NCBI RefSeq assembly: GCF_025244685.1
Contig: NZ_CP104202.1
Coordinates: 2,141,501-2,205,500, forward strand
Reading direction: 5' to 3'
From: Chlorobaculum sp. MV4-Y
GTDB taxonomy: Bacteria; Bacteroidota; Chlorobiia; Chlorobiales; Chlorobiaceae
DNA: 64,000 nucleotides
The notes under the pieces are model-generated. The model did no database searches. It saw only the letters and a list, made by a program, of their open reading frames with translations, and was not told the DNA's origin. The translations under genes were made by a program, and so were the position numbers. This document shows positions 48,713-58,403 of this stretch, piece by piece (the stretch's first letter is position 1; each line of letters opens with the position of its first letter).

Positions 48713-49689
48713 TCAGCTTATGGTGGTTATGACAAGGTACGCCGTGTAGGCAACGTAGCTGCCGAGCAGCAAACCGCCCTCGATCCTGTTGATCCGACCG
48801 GTGCCTGCGCCATGGAAGCCATAGCCGAAGATGAAGAGTGACAAGGTCAGCAGCGACATTGCCATGATGTCACGGGAAAAGACCAGCGGTGCCTCTTCCG
48901 CCGGATGAATCGAACCGGCAATTCCGGCAACGGCCAAAGTGTCGAACAGATTTGATCCCAGCACATTGCCGAGCGCGATGTCGTGCTCTCCCTTGCGCGC
49001 GGCCACGACCGAGGAGACGAGCTCGGGTAGCGAAGTGCCAACCGCCACGACCGTCAGGCCGATAACCAGATCGCTCACGCCAAGCGCCGCCGCGATGCCG
49101 ACCGCTCCCTAGACCAGCATCCGCGAGCTTACGAGCAGCAGCACGATCCCCAGAGCTATCAGGAAAAGCGATTTTTTCAGCGGCATCTGGTGCTGATCGA
49201 GCTCCTGCTCCATCTCTTCGGCGAAATCGTCGCTCGATTTGCTGATGCCTTCCCACAGAGCCCATCCGGTCAGAAGCGCGAAGAGCGCCAGTAAAATGAT
49301 GGCATCCTGACGGTCAAGCATACCGTCGAAGAACAGATATGCTGCGATTGCCGTTACTGCACTCGGGATCGGTAACTCCTTGCGCAGGACACGGGAGTGA
49401 ACGGTGATCGGGTTGATGAGTGCTGTAATACCGAGAATTAGGGCGATGTTGCTGATATTCGAGCCGAATACGTTGCCAAGTGCAATATCGGGATTGCCTT
49501 GAGAGGCTGAGATGGCTGAAACCGACATTTCGGGAGCCGAAGTGCCGAACCCCCCACGATCAGCATACCGATCAGCAGCGCTGGCATTCTGAAATAGCGG
49601 GCTGTCGCAGCCGCGCTATCAACAAACCGTCCGGCGCTCCAGCCCAGCAATGCCAGTCCGGCAACGAGAGCAAGAGAAAACAACAGCAT
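48713..49689 (-). pseudogene. Ca2+/Na+ antiporter (CaCA family, YrbG-like), disrupted
   Basis: Two alpha repeats typical of CaCA exchangers are visible: one with GNPDIALGNVFGSNISNIALILG and another with GLTVVAVGTSLPELVSSVVAARKGEHDIALGNVLGSNLFDTLAVAG. Two lesions break the gene. First, a frameshift at a run of six C (49550-49555) within the expected GFGTSAPE motif. Second, an in-frame TAG (minus strand, 49109-49111) between SSRMLV and GAVGIAAALGVSDL. Without them the protein would be about 325 residues with ten helices, the usual size. Two independent lesions favour a pseudogene, although a sequence error could explain the frameshift. Confidence 0.8.
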
Positions 49690-49853
49690 AGCGAATCAGT
49701 TCAACAGGTGAGCGATTGCGGAAGATAGCATACCGGACTCATTCTGCCGAATGGCGCCCGCCCGTCGAATAGTTTGCAGAGCGTTCACGCTCAGAACAGA
49801 TCACCGCAGGCTTCCCGGTGTTACCTTTGTATTTCAATCTTACCGGACTACCT

Positions 49854-50558
49854 ATGCAATGGCTCTACTGTGATTTTCATATCCACACGGCCTGGAGCGA
49901 TGGAGCTTGCTCGATTGACGAGGTCGTCGATCTGTACGGCGAAGCGGGATTCGACGTGATCGCCATCACCGATCATCTGCTCGACAGCGAAAGCATCGAA
50001 CGGTACGGCAAGCCGGCTTCAGAGCTTTCTGTCATGGACAGCCTGGAGTTCGGCGCGTACCAGGAGGCGCTGTGGGGGGCGGCGCGGCGCGCCTGGGAGA
50101 GGTATGGAATGCTGCTGATTCCGGGAGTCGAGCTGACCAACAACACGAAGCGCTACCACATTCTGGCTCTCGATATCAAGGAACTCATCTCGCCCGATCT
50201 CTCCGTCGAGGAAATCATCGAGTCGATCCGGCGGCAGCAGGGCATTTCGGTTGCCTGCCATCCCCATTTCCGGAACCACTCCGGCGAAGAGCCGTCGTTC
50301 TATCTCTGGGAAAATCACGAACGGCTCGCCTCGCTGTTCGATGCCTGGGAGGTGGCCAACCGCGACGACCTGTTCAATGTGGTCGGTCTGAAAAAGTTCA
50401 ACTACATCGCCAACTCCGATTTTCACGAGCGGCGTCATCTGTTGTCGTGGAAAACGCTCTTGCGGTGCGAAAAAAATGTCGAGTCGGTCAAGGCCGCCAT
50501 CAGAAAGAACGAGCAGGTTTCGTTATTTTTGTACCGTGGCGGAAAAATCCGGCTGTGA
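49854..50558 (+). CDS. PHP-domain phosphoesterase
   Basis: A 234-residue protein with the PHP metal-binding motifs: DFHIHTAWSDGA near the N-terminus (HxH), ITDHLLDS, a central ELTNNTKRYHILALD, VACHPHF and the C-terminal NSDFHERRH. PHP domains hydrolyse phosphoesters with a trinuclear metal site; small stand-alone ones include histidinol phosphatases and nucleotide or RNA phosphatases. The ATG at 49854 sets MQWLYCDFHIHT at the start. The membrane protein gene follows by 23 bases. The substrate is unknown. Confidence 0.85.
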   Translation: MQWLYCDFHIHTAWSDGACSIDEVVDLYGEAGFDVIAITDHLLDSESIERYGKPASELSVMDSLEFGAYQEALWGAARRAWERYGMLLIPGVELTNNTKRYHILALDIKELISPDLSVEEIIESIRRQQGISVACHPHFRNHSGEEPSFYLWENHERLASLFDAWEVANRDDLFNVVGLKKFNYIANSDFHERRHLLSWKTLLRCEKNVESVKAAIRKNEQVSLFLYRGGKIRL

Positions 50559-50581
50559 CTTGCGGCCCCAAAAACGGAACG

Positions 50582-51448
50582 ATGGTAGTTGTTTTCAGGC
50601 GCTTTGTAGCTCTCTATGATTGGTTTGAGCAGCTCTGGGAAGACCGGCGCACGGAACGCATGGCAGCCAATCTGCTGATTCTTGCGTTTGCCTTTTCGCT
50701 TGCCCTGATCGAGCTTGCCCGGCTGGGGCTGCTTCCGGCAGAAGTCGCGGCCCTGCTGCCGAAAAGCCATTATTATGCCATCAATACAGCGCTCTCCATG
50801 CTGCTTGGCCTCGAAGTGTTCGGGCTGGTTTTCAGCATTGCCAAATCGGTGTCGGTGTCGGTCGGCAAGCAGTTTGAAATTCTTTCGCTCATTCTGCTGC
50901 GCCACTCCTTCAGCGAGCTTGTCCATTTCAGCGAGCCGCTGGGCTGGGCGGAGGCGTCGCAGCCGGTGCTGCTCATGCTTGCCTATGCGGGCGGCGGCCT
51001 GCTGATCTTTCTCCTGCTCGGCGTCTACTACAAGCTCCAGCACCATCGTGCCATCACCCGCGATAAGGAGGCTGCGGCGGATTTCATTTCCGTGAAGAAG
51101 ATCATTTCGCTGTTGCTCCTGCTGATCTTTTTCGTGATCGGTGCTATCGACGGATTGAAGTACCTGAACGGCAATGCCACGAACGAATTCTTTTCGCTCT
51201 TCTTCACGATTCTCATCTTCAGCGACGTGCTGCTGGTGCTGATCTCGTTGCGCTACAGTTCGAGTTACCCGGTTGTTTTCCGTAATTCCGGCTTCGCGGT
51301 CGCCACCTTGCTCATCAGGCTTGCCCTGACCGCGCCGCCCTACTTCAGCATACTGCTCGGCATCGGCGCGATCACCTTTGCCATCGGCATCACCTTCGCC
51401 TACAACCGCTTCGAAAATGCCGAGATGCAGCGCTCGGCGCATCTCTGA
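50582..51448 (+). CDS. Multi-pass membrane protein, unknown function
   Basis: A 288-residue protein that I do not recognise. About six hydrophobic segments are visible: LLILAFAFSLALIELARL, YAINTALSMLLGLEVFGLVFS, PVLLMLAYAGGGLLIFLLLGV, IISLLLLLIFFVIGAIDGL, FFSLFFTILIFSDVLLVLISL and a long final segment after residue 240. The N-terminus is charged (RRFVALYDWFEQLWEDRRTERM). No catalytic motif is evident. It lies 23 bases after the PHP gene in the same direction and ends 17 bases before the convergent acyl-CoA synthetase. Confidence 0.75.
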   Translation: MVVVFRRFVALYDWFEQLWEDRRTERMAANLLILAFAFSLALIELARLGLLPAEVAALLPKSHYYAINTALSMLLGLEVFGLVFSIAKSVSVSVGKQFEILSLILLRHSFSELVHFSEPLGWAEASQPVLLMLAYAGGGLLIFLLLGVYYKLQHHRAITRDKEAAADFISVKKIISLLLLLIFFVIGAIDGLKYLNGNATNEFFSLFFTILIFSDVLLVLISLRYSSSYPVVFRNSGFAVATLLIRLALTAPPYFSILLGIGAITFAIGITFAYNRFENAEMQRSAHL

Positions 51449-51465
51449 GTGCTGTGTCCGCCCTG

Positions 51466-53129
51466 TCAACCGGCGAGGTGCTGTTCGACGAGCGCCCGGC
51501 GGAGCACCTTGCCGAGAGCTGATTTGGGTAACTGCTCGCAGAATTTGATGTGCTTCGGTACTTTGTATGGGGCCAGCGCCTGGCGGCACCAGTTTCTCAG
51601 TTGTTCCGCGTCCAGCGAACGCCCTTTGCGCAGTACCACCCAGGCCTTGACCGCCTCGCTCTGATAGTCATCGGGTACACCGGCCACACCGGTTTCGAGC
51701 ACGGCGGGGTGCATGGCGATCACCTCCTCGACCTCGCGCGGCCAGACCTGGAATCCGCTGGGCTTGATTACATCCTTCTTTCTGTCCACAATGTAGAGAT
51801 AGCCGTCATCATCAATGTACCCGAGATCGCCGGTGTACAGCCACCCGTCACGCAGCACCTCGGCGGTCTCTTCGGGATTTTTCCAGTAACCAGTCATGAG
51901 CTGGGGCGAACGGATGACGATTTCGCCGATCTCCATTGAGGGTAACACCTCGATGCCTGTGTCGGCATCGACGATGCGCATCTCGACATCCGGCATCGGC
52001 AGACCGACCGAACCGTTTTTCCTGATACCGGTAAGCGGCGGGCAGACCGGGGAGACCATGGCTTCGGTCAGTCCGTATGCTTCTATGATCGTTGCTCCGG
52101 TCAGCGCCTCGAAACGGCTTCTTGTTTCGTTATGCAGCGGTGCGGCGGCGGAGATAATCAGCTTGAGGGAGTCGAGGGAACCGGGCTCTTCTTTAATCAG
52201 CTGATGGGCGGCCAGCGCGTTGAACAGCGTCGGCACGCCCGGTAGCACTCCGACATTGTACTGCTTGATCGTTTTGATCAGCAATTCGAAGTCTCGGGGA
52301 TCGGGGATGAGCACCAGCGGCGAGCGAGTGATGAAGCCATAACCTATAATGGCAACCTGCGGATAGACATGATGCAGCGGCAGGTTGAGCATCACCGGTA
52401 CCCGCTCGGAACCAAGAACAGGTCTGAACCAGGCATCGACCTGCATCCCGTTCATGATAGGGGCCTCGTGACGGCCAATAGCGCATTTGGGCTTGCCGGT
52501 TGTTCCGCCGGAAAAGATAAGCAGCGCAGGGTCTTTTGGGGATACTTCGACGGCTGGCGTTTGCGAACCGGAGTAGCTTTCGATCATTGCCAGCATCCTG
52601 AGGTCGCTCGATTGCAAAAGTGTGGCTACCACTCCGTTTGCCGGAGAGGCGTTGCGCGCTGCTGCGGGAAAATAGTCGTGCAGGTCGGAGATAACGACCG
52701 TTTTTAACGAAGTTCTCGACCGGAGATGGTTGATCTTTTCATAGAACGGAGCAAGCACCACAGCGATTTCAGCTTCGCATTCGTCGATCGCTCGTTCAAG
52801 CTCGCGCTCCGTCCAGAGCGGATTGAGCATCACCGCGATGGCTCCGGCTTTCCAGATACCGAATTCAGCGATAATCATCTGCGGCGAGTTGGGTAGAAGC
52901 ACCGCTACCCGATCGCCCTTCTGCACCCCTTCGGAATACAGGGCTGCTGCGAAGGCGCTGCTCTGACGCTCAAGCTCCCCATAGGAAATGGTATTTCCCA
53001 GGAAAAGCAGTGCTGGCTTTTCGGGGTTTTCCCTCGCTGTTTCACGCAGAATGTCCGGCAGTGTTACCTGCGGATAGGGCGCAAGGGAGCTCGGTATGCC
53101 TTCGTCGTAATGGCTGAGCCAGGGTGCAT
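51466..53129 (-). CDS. Long-chain acyl-CoA synthetase (AMP-forming), start codon lost or out of frame
   Basis: An ANL-family enzyme: ATP motif LLIFSGGTTGKPKCA, YGLTEAMVSPVCPP (A5), GWLYTGDLGYIDDDGYLYIVDRKKD (A7/A8) and the catalytic lysine near PKSALGKVLRR. It activates fatty acids as acyl-CoA. Family similarity extends upstream of the first in-frame start (GTG 52926), back to APWLSHYDEGIPSS ending near 53126. No ATG, GTG or TTG precedes it in frame, but an ATG at 53127-53129 is out of frame by one base; one extra G would give ATG GCA CCC TGG. A lost base at the start is therefore likely, and the protein would be about 554 residues. Confidence 0.83.
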
Positions 53130-53201
53130 CAGAAAATGTTGCAGCGTGGTTGTGAGAACGCCAGCATCCATAACTATAATTGTGTTATAGAGTTGAGAAA
53201 A

Positions 53202-53462
53202 TTATTTCGTTTCAATGTCCGGCAACGTTACACCGCGCTTTGTGAGGTCTTGTTTGCCCATGCCTCGCATCAGTTTTTTGTTCAGTGCCTTCGACTTATC
53301 GATTTCCTCTTGTGGTATTGTTATCTCGACGCCGCCACTTTTTATTTTGACCTCTTTTTTCGCAGTGCATCCGAAAGACATGAGCAAAACGAGGATCATA
53401 ATACCGAGGTAAACGTAGGGCCTGAAATCAGGCACTTTATATAACTTTCTCCAATAAGACAT
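53202..53462 (-). CDS. Small membrane-anchored or lipoprotein-like protein
   Basis: An 86-residue protein: a basic N-terminus, one hydrophobic segment (YLGIMILVLLMSFGC) ending in a cysteine that could be lipidated although the lipobox is not canonical, then KKEVKIKSGGVEITIPQEEID and a C-terminal module KLMRGMGKQDLTKRGVTLPDI. AAGGA nine bases before the ATG at 53462 supports translation. I do not recognise the family. The C-terminal module recurs in the neighbouring small reading frame at 53499-53618. Confidence 0.6.
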   Translation of the reverse strand: MSYWRKLYKVPDFRPYVYLGIMILVLLMSFGCTAKKEVKIKSGGVEITIPQEEIDKSKALNKKLMRGMGKQDLTKRGVTLPDIETK

Positions 53463-53555
53463 AGTGATAATTCCTTGTATTGGTTGAGTGAAACATTGTT
53501 ACTGAATATCGGGCAACGTGACCGCGTGCTTTGTGAGGTCTTGGCTTCCCATACC
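53218..53555. repeat. Pair of imperfect direct repeats encoding the shared small-protein module
   Basis: About 45 bases at 53218-53262 (including GCTTTGTGAGGTCTTG) recur at about 53510-53555 with few differences, about 290 bases apart. They are the 3' ends of two adjacent small genes, so the pair looks like a local duplication. Confidence 0.65.
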
Positions 53556-53618
53556 CTTCATCAATTTATCCCCATATGCGGCAGCAGCTTGCTTCCGCGC
53601 GGCTTCCTCGGCGGCCAT
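53499..53618 (-). CDS. Short reading frame with the same C-terminal module (possible gene remnant)
   Basis: From ATG 53618 it encodes 39 residues ending KLMKGMGSQDLTKHAVTLPDIQ, which matches the end of the 86-residue neighbour almost residue for residue. There is no signal or membrane segment and no clear ribosome site. The open frame continues upstream to 53780, through a palindrome at 53682-53699 and into the 3' end of bioA. It may be a truncated copy whose front was replaced, or a real small protein. Low confidence in translation. Confidence 0.4.
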   Translation of the reverse strand: MAAEEAARKQAAAAYGDKLMKGMGSQDLTKHAVTLPDIQ

Positions 53619-53681
53619 TGTCGCCGTTATTCTGGTGCTGGTTGTGAGGTCATAAGAGTGTTGGTTGTGGGTTATCGCATG

Positions 53682-53699
53682 ATCCGCCAAAAGGCGGAT
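53682..53699. repeat. Short perfect palindrome (ATCCGCC-AAAA-GGCGGAT)
   Basis: A seven-base perfect inverted repeat with an AAAA loop, followed by GGACAGGATGACAGG. It lies between bioA and the short repeat-bearing reading frame. It could be a small REP-like element or a weak hairpin that separates bioA from the downstream genes; there is no long T run on either side. Confidence 0.5.
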
Positions 53700-53760
53700 G
53701 GACAGGATGACAGGAGAAAAAAATATATATACCGTTAAAGCTCTTCTGAATATACGACAT

Positions 53761-55041
53761 TCATCTGTATTCCGCCCCAATGACCTCGCAGATTACTGAT
53801 GTGAGACGAGCCAGCTCGTCGTCACGGATAATGAATGGCGGCATGAGATAGACCAGCCGTCCGAAGGGACGAACCCAGACGCCTCGCTCGACGAAGGCTT
53901 GCTGGATGCTCGCCATATCGACAGGGTGGTCGAGTTCAACCACGCCGATGGCACCGAGTGCCCGCACGTCGCGCACACCGTCGAACTTCGCGCAGGGTGC
54001 AAGTCCTTCAGCGAGCTGGCGTTCGATGCGTCGCACGTCGGTCTGCCAGTCGCCGGAGAGCAGCAGCTTCAGGCTCGCCACGGCGACCGCGCAGGCGAGC
54101 GGGTTGGCCATGAAGGTGGGGCCATGCATGAAGAGGCCGGGATTTCCGCCGGAGATGGTGTTGGCGACGTGACCGCTCGCGACCGTGGCAGCGAGGGTCA
54201 TGTAGCCGCCGGTAAGTGCCTTGCCGAGGCAGACGATGTCAGGGATAACACCCGCGTGCTCCATCGCAAACATCCGGCCCGTGCGCCCGAAGCCGGTGGC
54301 GATCTCGTCGAAAATCAGCAGCACGCCGTGCTCCGAGCATAGTTCGCGCAGCCGTTGCAGGTAGCGCGGATTGTAGAAGCGCATCCCGCCCGCGCCCTGT
54401 ACGATTGGCTCGATGATGACTGCCGCGATGGTGTCGGCGTGAGTTTCCAGCGCCTGCCGCATCCCGGTAATCGCCTCCTCGCGCCACGGCTCGCCGAAGC
54501 CGCACGATGGCGCTTCGACGAAGAGCTGTTCGGGCACTGCACCGCTGAAGAGGCTGTGCATTCCCGTCACCGGATCGCAGAGCGACATTGCCATGAAGGT
54601 GTCGCCGTGATAGCCGGAGCGCACGGTGAGGAGGCGCTTTTTGCCAGGCTTGTCGGCGGCCTGCCAGTATTGCAGCGACATCTTGATCGCCACCTCGACC
54701 GATACCGAGCCGGAGTCGCAGAAGAAGACGCGGTCGAGTGGATCGGGCAAGAGGCCGGTGAGAATTTTCCCAAGCTCGATGGCCGGTTCGTGCGTCAGGC
54801 CGCCGAACATCACATGGCTCATGCGTCCAATTTGCTCGGTCACGGCGCGGTTCAGCGCCGGATGGTTGTAGCCGTGAATCGCCGCCCACCACGACGACAT
54901 GCCGTCGATGAGTTTCCGCCCGTCCTCCAGCTCGATCATCACGCCGCTGGCTCCGGCGACGGGATACACGGGCAGCGGCTCCTTCATCGAGGTGTAAGGG
55001 TGCCAGAGGTGGCAGCGGTCGAAATCGAGGTCTATCGTCAT
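53761..55041 (-). CDS. bioA: Adenosylmethionine-8-amino-7-oxononanoate aminotransferase
   Basis: A 426-residue class III aminotransferase starting [19 protein letters not shown], the typical BioA opening. It has [16 protein letters not shown], the PLP motif [14 protein letters not shown] and the lysine segment [16 protein letters not shown]. It converts KAPA to DAPA using S-adenosylmethionine as amino donor. The ATG overlaps the bioD stop (55038-55041); an apparent longer frame upstream lies inside bioD and lacks similarity. Last gene of the biotin operon. Confidence 0.97.
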   Translation of the reverse strand: MTIDLDFDRCHLWHPYTSMKEPLPVYPVAGASGVMIELEDGRKLIDGMSSWWAAIHGYNHPALNRAVTEQIGRMSHVMFGGLTHEPAIELGKILTGLLPDPLDRVFFCDSGSVSVEVAIKMSLQYWQAADKPGKKRLLTVRSGYHGDTFMAMSLCDPVTGMHSLFSGAVPEQLFVEAPSCGFGEPWREEAITGMRQALETHADTIAAVIIEPIVQGAGGMRFYNPRYLQRLRELCSEHGVLLIFDEIATGFGRTGRMFAMEHAGVIPDIVCLGKALTGGYMTLAATVASGHVANTISGGNPGLFMHGPTFMANPLACAVAVASLKLLLSGDWQTDVRRIERQLAEGLAPCAKFDGVRDVRALGAIGVVELDHPVDMASIQQAFVERGVWVRPFGRLVYLMPPFIIRDDELARLTSVICEVIGAEYR

Positions 55042-55733
55042 TGGCCCGGAAGGTTCAGGATACGCCGCAATTCGTCCGCCGTTGCTGAGAGGCCGCTGGC
55101 GTTGAGGTCGATCACCGGCGCGTCGCCGAAGCCGCAGCGCTTCAGGCCCGCCGCTATCACCTTGCGCGTGTCGGTGGCGATGGTTTCGTCCGCCTCGAAG
55201 TAGCGGTTGTAAATGACGGCTCGGACAGGAATGCCGCGCGTGGCGCACGCTTCGAGCGAGAGGAGCGTGTGGTTGATGCTGCCGAGCCGCGAGGAGCTGA
55301 CCAGAAGGAGGTCGTAACCCGCGTCGCGCACGTAGTCGGCGAAGAGCAGCTCCGGCGTGAGCGGCACGAGCAGCCCGCCGACCCCTTCGAGCAGCACCAG
55401 ATCGAAGAGCTTCTGCAACCTGAAGGTGCTGCGCCGGATCGTCATGATGTCAATTTCGCGCCCCTCCATTTCAGCGGCCAGGTGTGGCGAGGCCGGAAAG
55501 CGGAACACATATGGGCAGGTTGTGCCATCGCGGTCGGCCTCCTGCAACTCGATACCCATCAGCTCGCGGTGCGCGGTGATGTCCTCCGATACGCCTTCGC
55601 AACCGGTCTGCGCGATCTTCTGGGTGATCGTTCGCACTCCTGATTCGGTGAAGTGTCGGGCGAGCAGGCCGGTGGCGACGGTTTTGCCGATGCCGGTGTC
55701 GATGCCGGAAATAGCGAGTACCTCTCCTCTCAT
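55038..55733 (-). CDS. bioD: Dethiobiotin synthetase
   Basis: A 231-residue P-loop protein with the modified Walker [18 protein letters not shown] near residue 9, and [15 protein letters not shown] in the middle. It closes the ureido ring of dethiobiotin using ATP and CO2. AGGAGG eight bases before the ATG at 55733 fixes the start, two bases after the bioC stop. Confidence 0.96.
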   Translation of the reverse strand: MRGEVLAISGIDTGIGKTVATGLLARHFTESGVRTITQKIAQTGCEGVSEDITAHRELMGIELQEADRDGTTCPYVFRFPASPHLAAEMEGREIDIMTIRRSTFRLQKLFDLVLLEGVGGLLVPLTPELLFADYVRDAGYDLLLVSSSRLGSINHTLLSLEACATRGIPVRAVIYNRYFEADETIATDTRKVIAAGLKRCGFGDAPVIDLNASGLSATADELRRILNLPGQ

Positions 55734-55735
55734 GA

Positions 55736-56512
55736 TTATTTCCTCCTGAAACAGCAATACACCGGATGCCAGGTGAGCGCGACGCCGTGTCCGGTCGAGT
55801 ACGAAGCGCGGTAGCGGTGCAGAAAATCGAGGTAGTGCGAGCGCGTCCAGGTGCGGCTGGCGACGCCGTTCACGCCGGTTTCGCGGATGTGGCGGAGCAC
55901 CGCTTCCGGCGTGTCGAACTCCTGCCGGACGATTTCATCTTCGATCTCGATCAACTCGAACGAATCACCCGCCAGCGTGGCGATTTCAGCGAGGCTCCGG
56001 TAGGGCAGCGCCGCTTCGCCGAGCGTGGTGATTTCGCGCATGTTCTGTTCGCCGAAGGTGCTGAATGCCACAACGCCGCCCGGCTTCATCGACCCGGCGA
56101 GGCGCTCGAAAAAGCGCGCCGGTTCGTGCAGCCACTGCACCGTAGCGTTCGACACGGCGAGGTCGAGATTTTCTGGCAGCGAGTCGAGCTTTTCGACGTC
56201 GCCCGGCAGGAACTCAAGTCGCCCGACCTGCCATTCTGCGATCGCCTGTTCGACAAAGACGCGGCTTTCAGCGACCAGGTCGTTGGCGAAGAATTCATCC
56301 GCCGAGTGGCGCTCGAAGAGCATCGAGGTGAGCATGGCCGAGCCGCAGCCGAACTCGAAGACGCGCCCAAAGTGAGGTGCGGCTCCGGCGCTTTCGAGCA
56401 TCGCGACCAGCCGCGCGCCCATGCGCCGTTGTACCTCAGCGTGACCGGCGTAGGTTGGCAGCGCCCGCCGGAAGCGACGGCGTACGAGCTGCTTGTCGAT
56501 CACGCCGCTCAT
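55736..56512 (-). CDS. bioC: Malonyl-ACP O-methyltransferase BioC
   Basis: A 258-residue class I SAM methyltransferase: an N-terminal RRRFRRALPTYAGHAEVQRRM as in BioC, the SAM site VFEFGCGSAMLTSML, and NLDLAVSNATVQWL. BioC methylates malonyl-ACP, so that fatty acid synthesis can build pimeloyl-ACP methyl ester. The ATG at 56512 overlaps the bioG stop. Adjacent bioG supports the assignment. Confidence 0.93.
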   Translation of the reverse strand: MSGVIDKQLVRRRFRRALPTYAGHAEVQRRMGARLVAMLESAGAAPHFGRVFEFGCGSAMLTSMLFERHSADEFFANDLVAESRVFVEQAIAEWQVGRLEFLPGDVEKLDSLPENLDLAVSNATVQWLHEPARFFERLAGSMKPGGVVAFSTFGEQNMREITTLGEAALPYRSLAEIATLAGDSFELIEIEDEIVRQEFDTPEAVLRHIRETGVNGVASRTWTRSHYLDFLHRYRASYSTGHGVALTWHPVYCCFRRK

Positions 56513-57186
56513 GCGAAAAGCTCCCGCCATCCGGCGATGTGGGTGAACGGGAAGTGGGGCATCGCGGTGATTTCGGTCACGCGAACCCCCGCCTCGCGCC
56601 ACGCCCGGCGCTGGTTTTCGGCTGAGAAGATGAGGTCGCGGCCTCCGGTCAGCGCTTTCGAGAATTTCCACGGCGCAGACGATCCTGACGGAAATCCGGC
56701 GACCGCCTCGCCAATCGAGCGAAGCTCCGCCTGCTGGTCGGCGGCGGCGCGATCCGAACGGGAGGCCTCGACAATCTCCGGCGGAATGCCGCCCGTCATC
56801 CGGCGCTCGAAGCGCTTGCGGTTGGCGTCGTTCCACCCTTCGAGCGTCCCCGCGAAAATCTCCGGTGGAATGCCCCGCTCCGCATCGACCGGCGTCGGCG
56901 TGCCGTTGATCGCCACAGCGCGGTCGATCTTTTCGAGTCTGGCATTCGCCGCCGCCCAGACGCCGAGTGACCAGGCGACGAGATCGACAGCGCGGGCCTC
57001 GGCCATCGCCTCGCCGAGCCACGCGGGAAGCGTGAGGTCGCGGTAGTCGTAAAGCACGGCGATGTCGCGTTCGTCGCCCGGCCACGCCGAAACGAGCCAG
57101 TCGGCCACGCGGCGATCCATCCCCCAGCCGTTGAAAAAGAGCAGCAGGTCGCGGCTGTCATTGCGAACGATCCACTCCGCCTTCAT
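56509..57186 (-). CDS. bioG: Pimeloyl-ACP methyl ester carboxylesterase BioG (DUF452)
   Basis: A 225-residue alpha/beta hydrolase of the DUF452 type: LLLFFNGWGMDRRVADWL at the N-terminus, LYDYRDL, the nucleophile serine in LVAWSLGVWAA (about residue 72) and a C-terminal histidine in MPHFPFTHIAGW. It removes the methyl group placed by BioC, ending pimelate synthesis, in place of BioH. It overlaps bioF upstream and bioC downstream by four bases each. Confidence 0.92.
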   Translation of the reverse strand: MKAEWIVRNDSRDLLLFFNGWGMDRRVADWLVSAWPGDERDIAVLYDYRDLTLPAWLGEAMAEARAVDLVAWSLGVWAAANARLEKIDRAVAINGTPTPVDAERGIPPEIFAGTLEGWNDANRKRFERRMTGGIPPEIVEASRSDRAAADQQAELRSIGEAVAGFPSGSSAPWKFSKALTGGRDLIFSAENQRRAWREAGVRVTEITAMPHFPFTHIAGWRELFA

Positions 57187-58403
57187 ACCGCGCCCTTTTT
57201 CATGGTTTCCGTGAGGGCGGCGATGTCGTCGCTCGTCAGGTCGGCGCGGAGTGAAAAGCGCAGCCGAGAGCTGTTTTCGGGCACCGTCGGCGGGCGCACC
57301 GGCAGGGCATGGAAGCCCGCTTCGCGCAATGCTCCGGTCATCGCGACCGCTTTGCGGTCTTCGCCCAGCACCACCGGCACGATGTGGCTCTGGCCGGGCA
57401 CGTCGAATCCCGCCTCGCGGAGCCGGTCGCGCAAGGTTGCTGAGAGACGGAGCAGGTGCTCGCGCTCCCGCTCCATTCCGAGCTGCTTCGTGAAGGTCGC
57501 AAGGCTCCAGCTCAGGGCCATCGGCGGCAGGGCGGTGGTGAAGATGAGCGTGCGCATCGTGTTGACGAGGTATTCCCGGAAGAGGCCGCGCATGACAGCG
57601 TAGGCCCCGGCGGAGGCGAATGACTTGCCGAAGGTGCCGACGATGATGTCGATCTCCTTCGTCACGCCGAGCGCTTCGCAGAGGCCGAGGCCCCGCTCGC
57701 CGAAGACGCCGACGCCGTGCGCTTCGTCCACGATCAGCACCGCGCCGTAACGACGCTTCAGCTTGACCAGACGGCGCAGGTCGGCAAGGTCGCCGTCCAT
57801 GCTGAAGACCGATTCGGTGATGATGAAAATCTGCCGGTAGCGCTCTCTGGCGGCGGTTTCGAGCTGCTCTTCGAGGTGCTCATAATCGGCGTGGCGGAAG
57901 CGGCGGTAATCGGCGTCCGAGATCCGTAGGCCGTCGATGATGCTGGCGTGGTTGAGCCGGTCGCTGAGGATCAGGTCGTGGCGGGTGGCGAGCGCGGGCA
58001 GAATACCGGTGTTGGCGTGGTAGCCGCTGTTGAAAACGAGCGCCGCTTCGCTGCCGTAGGCGGCGGCAATCGCCGATTCGAGCTGGTCGCAGACCGGGTG
58101 GTGGCCAGTCAGCAGGCGCGACGAGGAGCTGGTCATGGCGTACCGTCCGTCGTCGAACCGATCATCCCGAATCTGTGCGATGAACGAGCTGAACAGCTCG
58201 CGATCAGTTCCGAGGCTGAGATAGTCGTTCGAGGAGAGGTTCAGCAGCTTGCGCCCGTCAACGGTGACGAACCGCCCGCTCCGCTCGCCGGTGGCGGGAA
58301 TGGAGCGGAAGCGCTGTTTCGCCTTGAGCTTCGCAAGCTCCAGCGCGATGTCGGCCACAATCGGCTGCTCGACCTGGCCCGTGTTCGTAACTCCGCCGCT
58401 CAT
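57183..58403 (-). CDS. bioF: 8-amino-7-oxononanoate synthase
   Basis: A 406-residue alpha-oxoamine synthase: [46 protein letters not shown] and the PLP lysine in [13 protein letters not shown]. It condenses pimeloyl-ACP with alanine. The start [14 protein letters not shown] at 58403 overlaps the bioB stop; the longer open frame upstream lies within bioB. Slightly longer at the N-terminus than many BioF proteins (about 384-390). Confidence 0.95.
   Translation of the reverse strand: MSGGVTNTGQVEQPIVADIALELAKLKAKQRFRSIPATGERSGRFVTVDGRKLLNLSSNDYLSLGTDRELFSSFIAQIRDDRFDDGRYAMTSSSSRLLTGHHPVCDQLESAIAAAYGSEAALVFNSGYHANTGILPALATRHDLILSDRLNHASIIDGLRISDADYRRFRHADYEHLEEQLETAARERYRQIFIITESVFSMDGDLADLRRLVKLKRRYGAVLIVDEAHGVGVFGERGLGLCEALGVTKEIDIIVGTFGKSFASAGAYAVMRGLFREYLVNTMRTLIFTTALPPMALSWSLATFTKQLGMEREREHLLRLSATLRDRLREAGFDVPGQSHIVPVVLGEDRKAVAMTGALREAGFHALPVRPPTVPENSSRLRFSLRADLTSDDIAALTETMKKGAV

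Noticed and set aside
53682-53699. Palindrome downstream of bioA as a terminator
   Set aside because: The stem is short and no T run follows on the minus strand; recorded as a repeat instead.
55042-55248. Longer N-terminus for bioA
   Set aside because: The upstream part is the bioD gene in another frame and is Arg/His-rich; the overlapping ATG at 55041 gives the standard BioA start. The same reasoning was used for bioC, bioF and murE.
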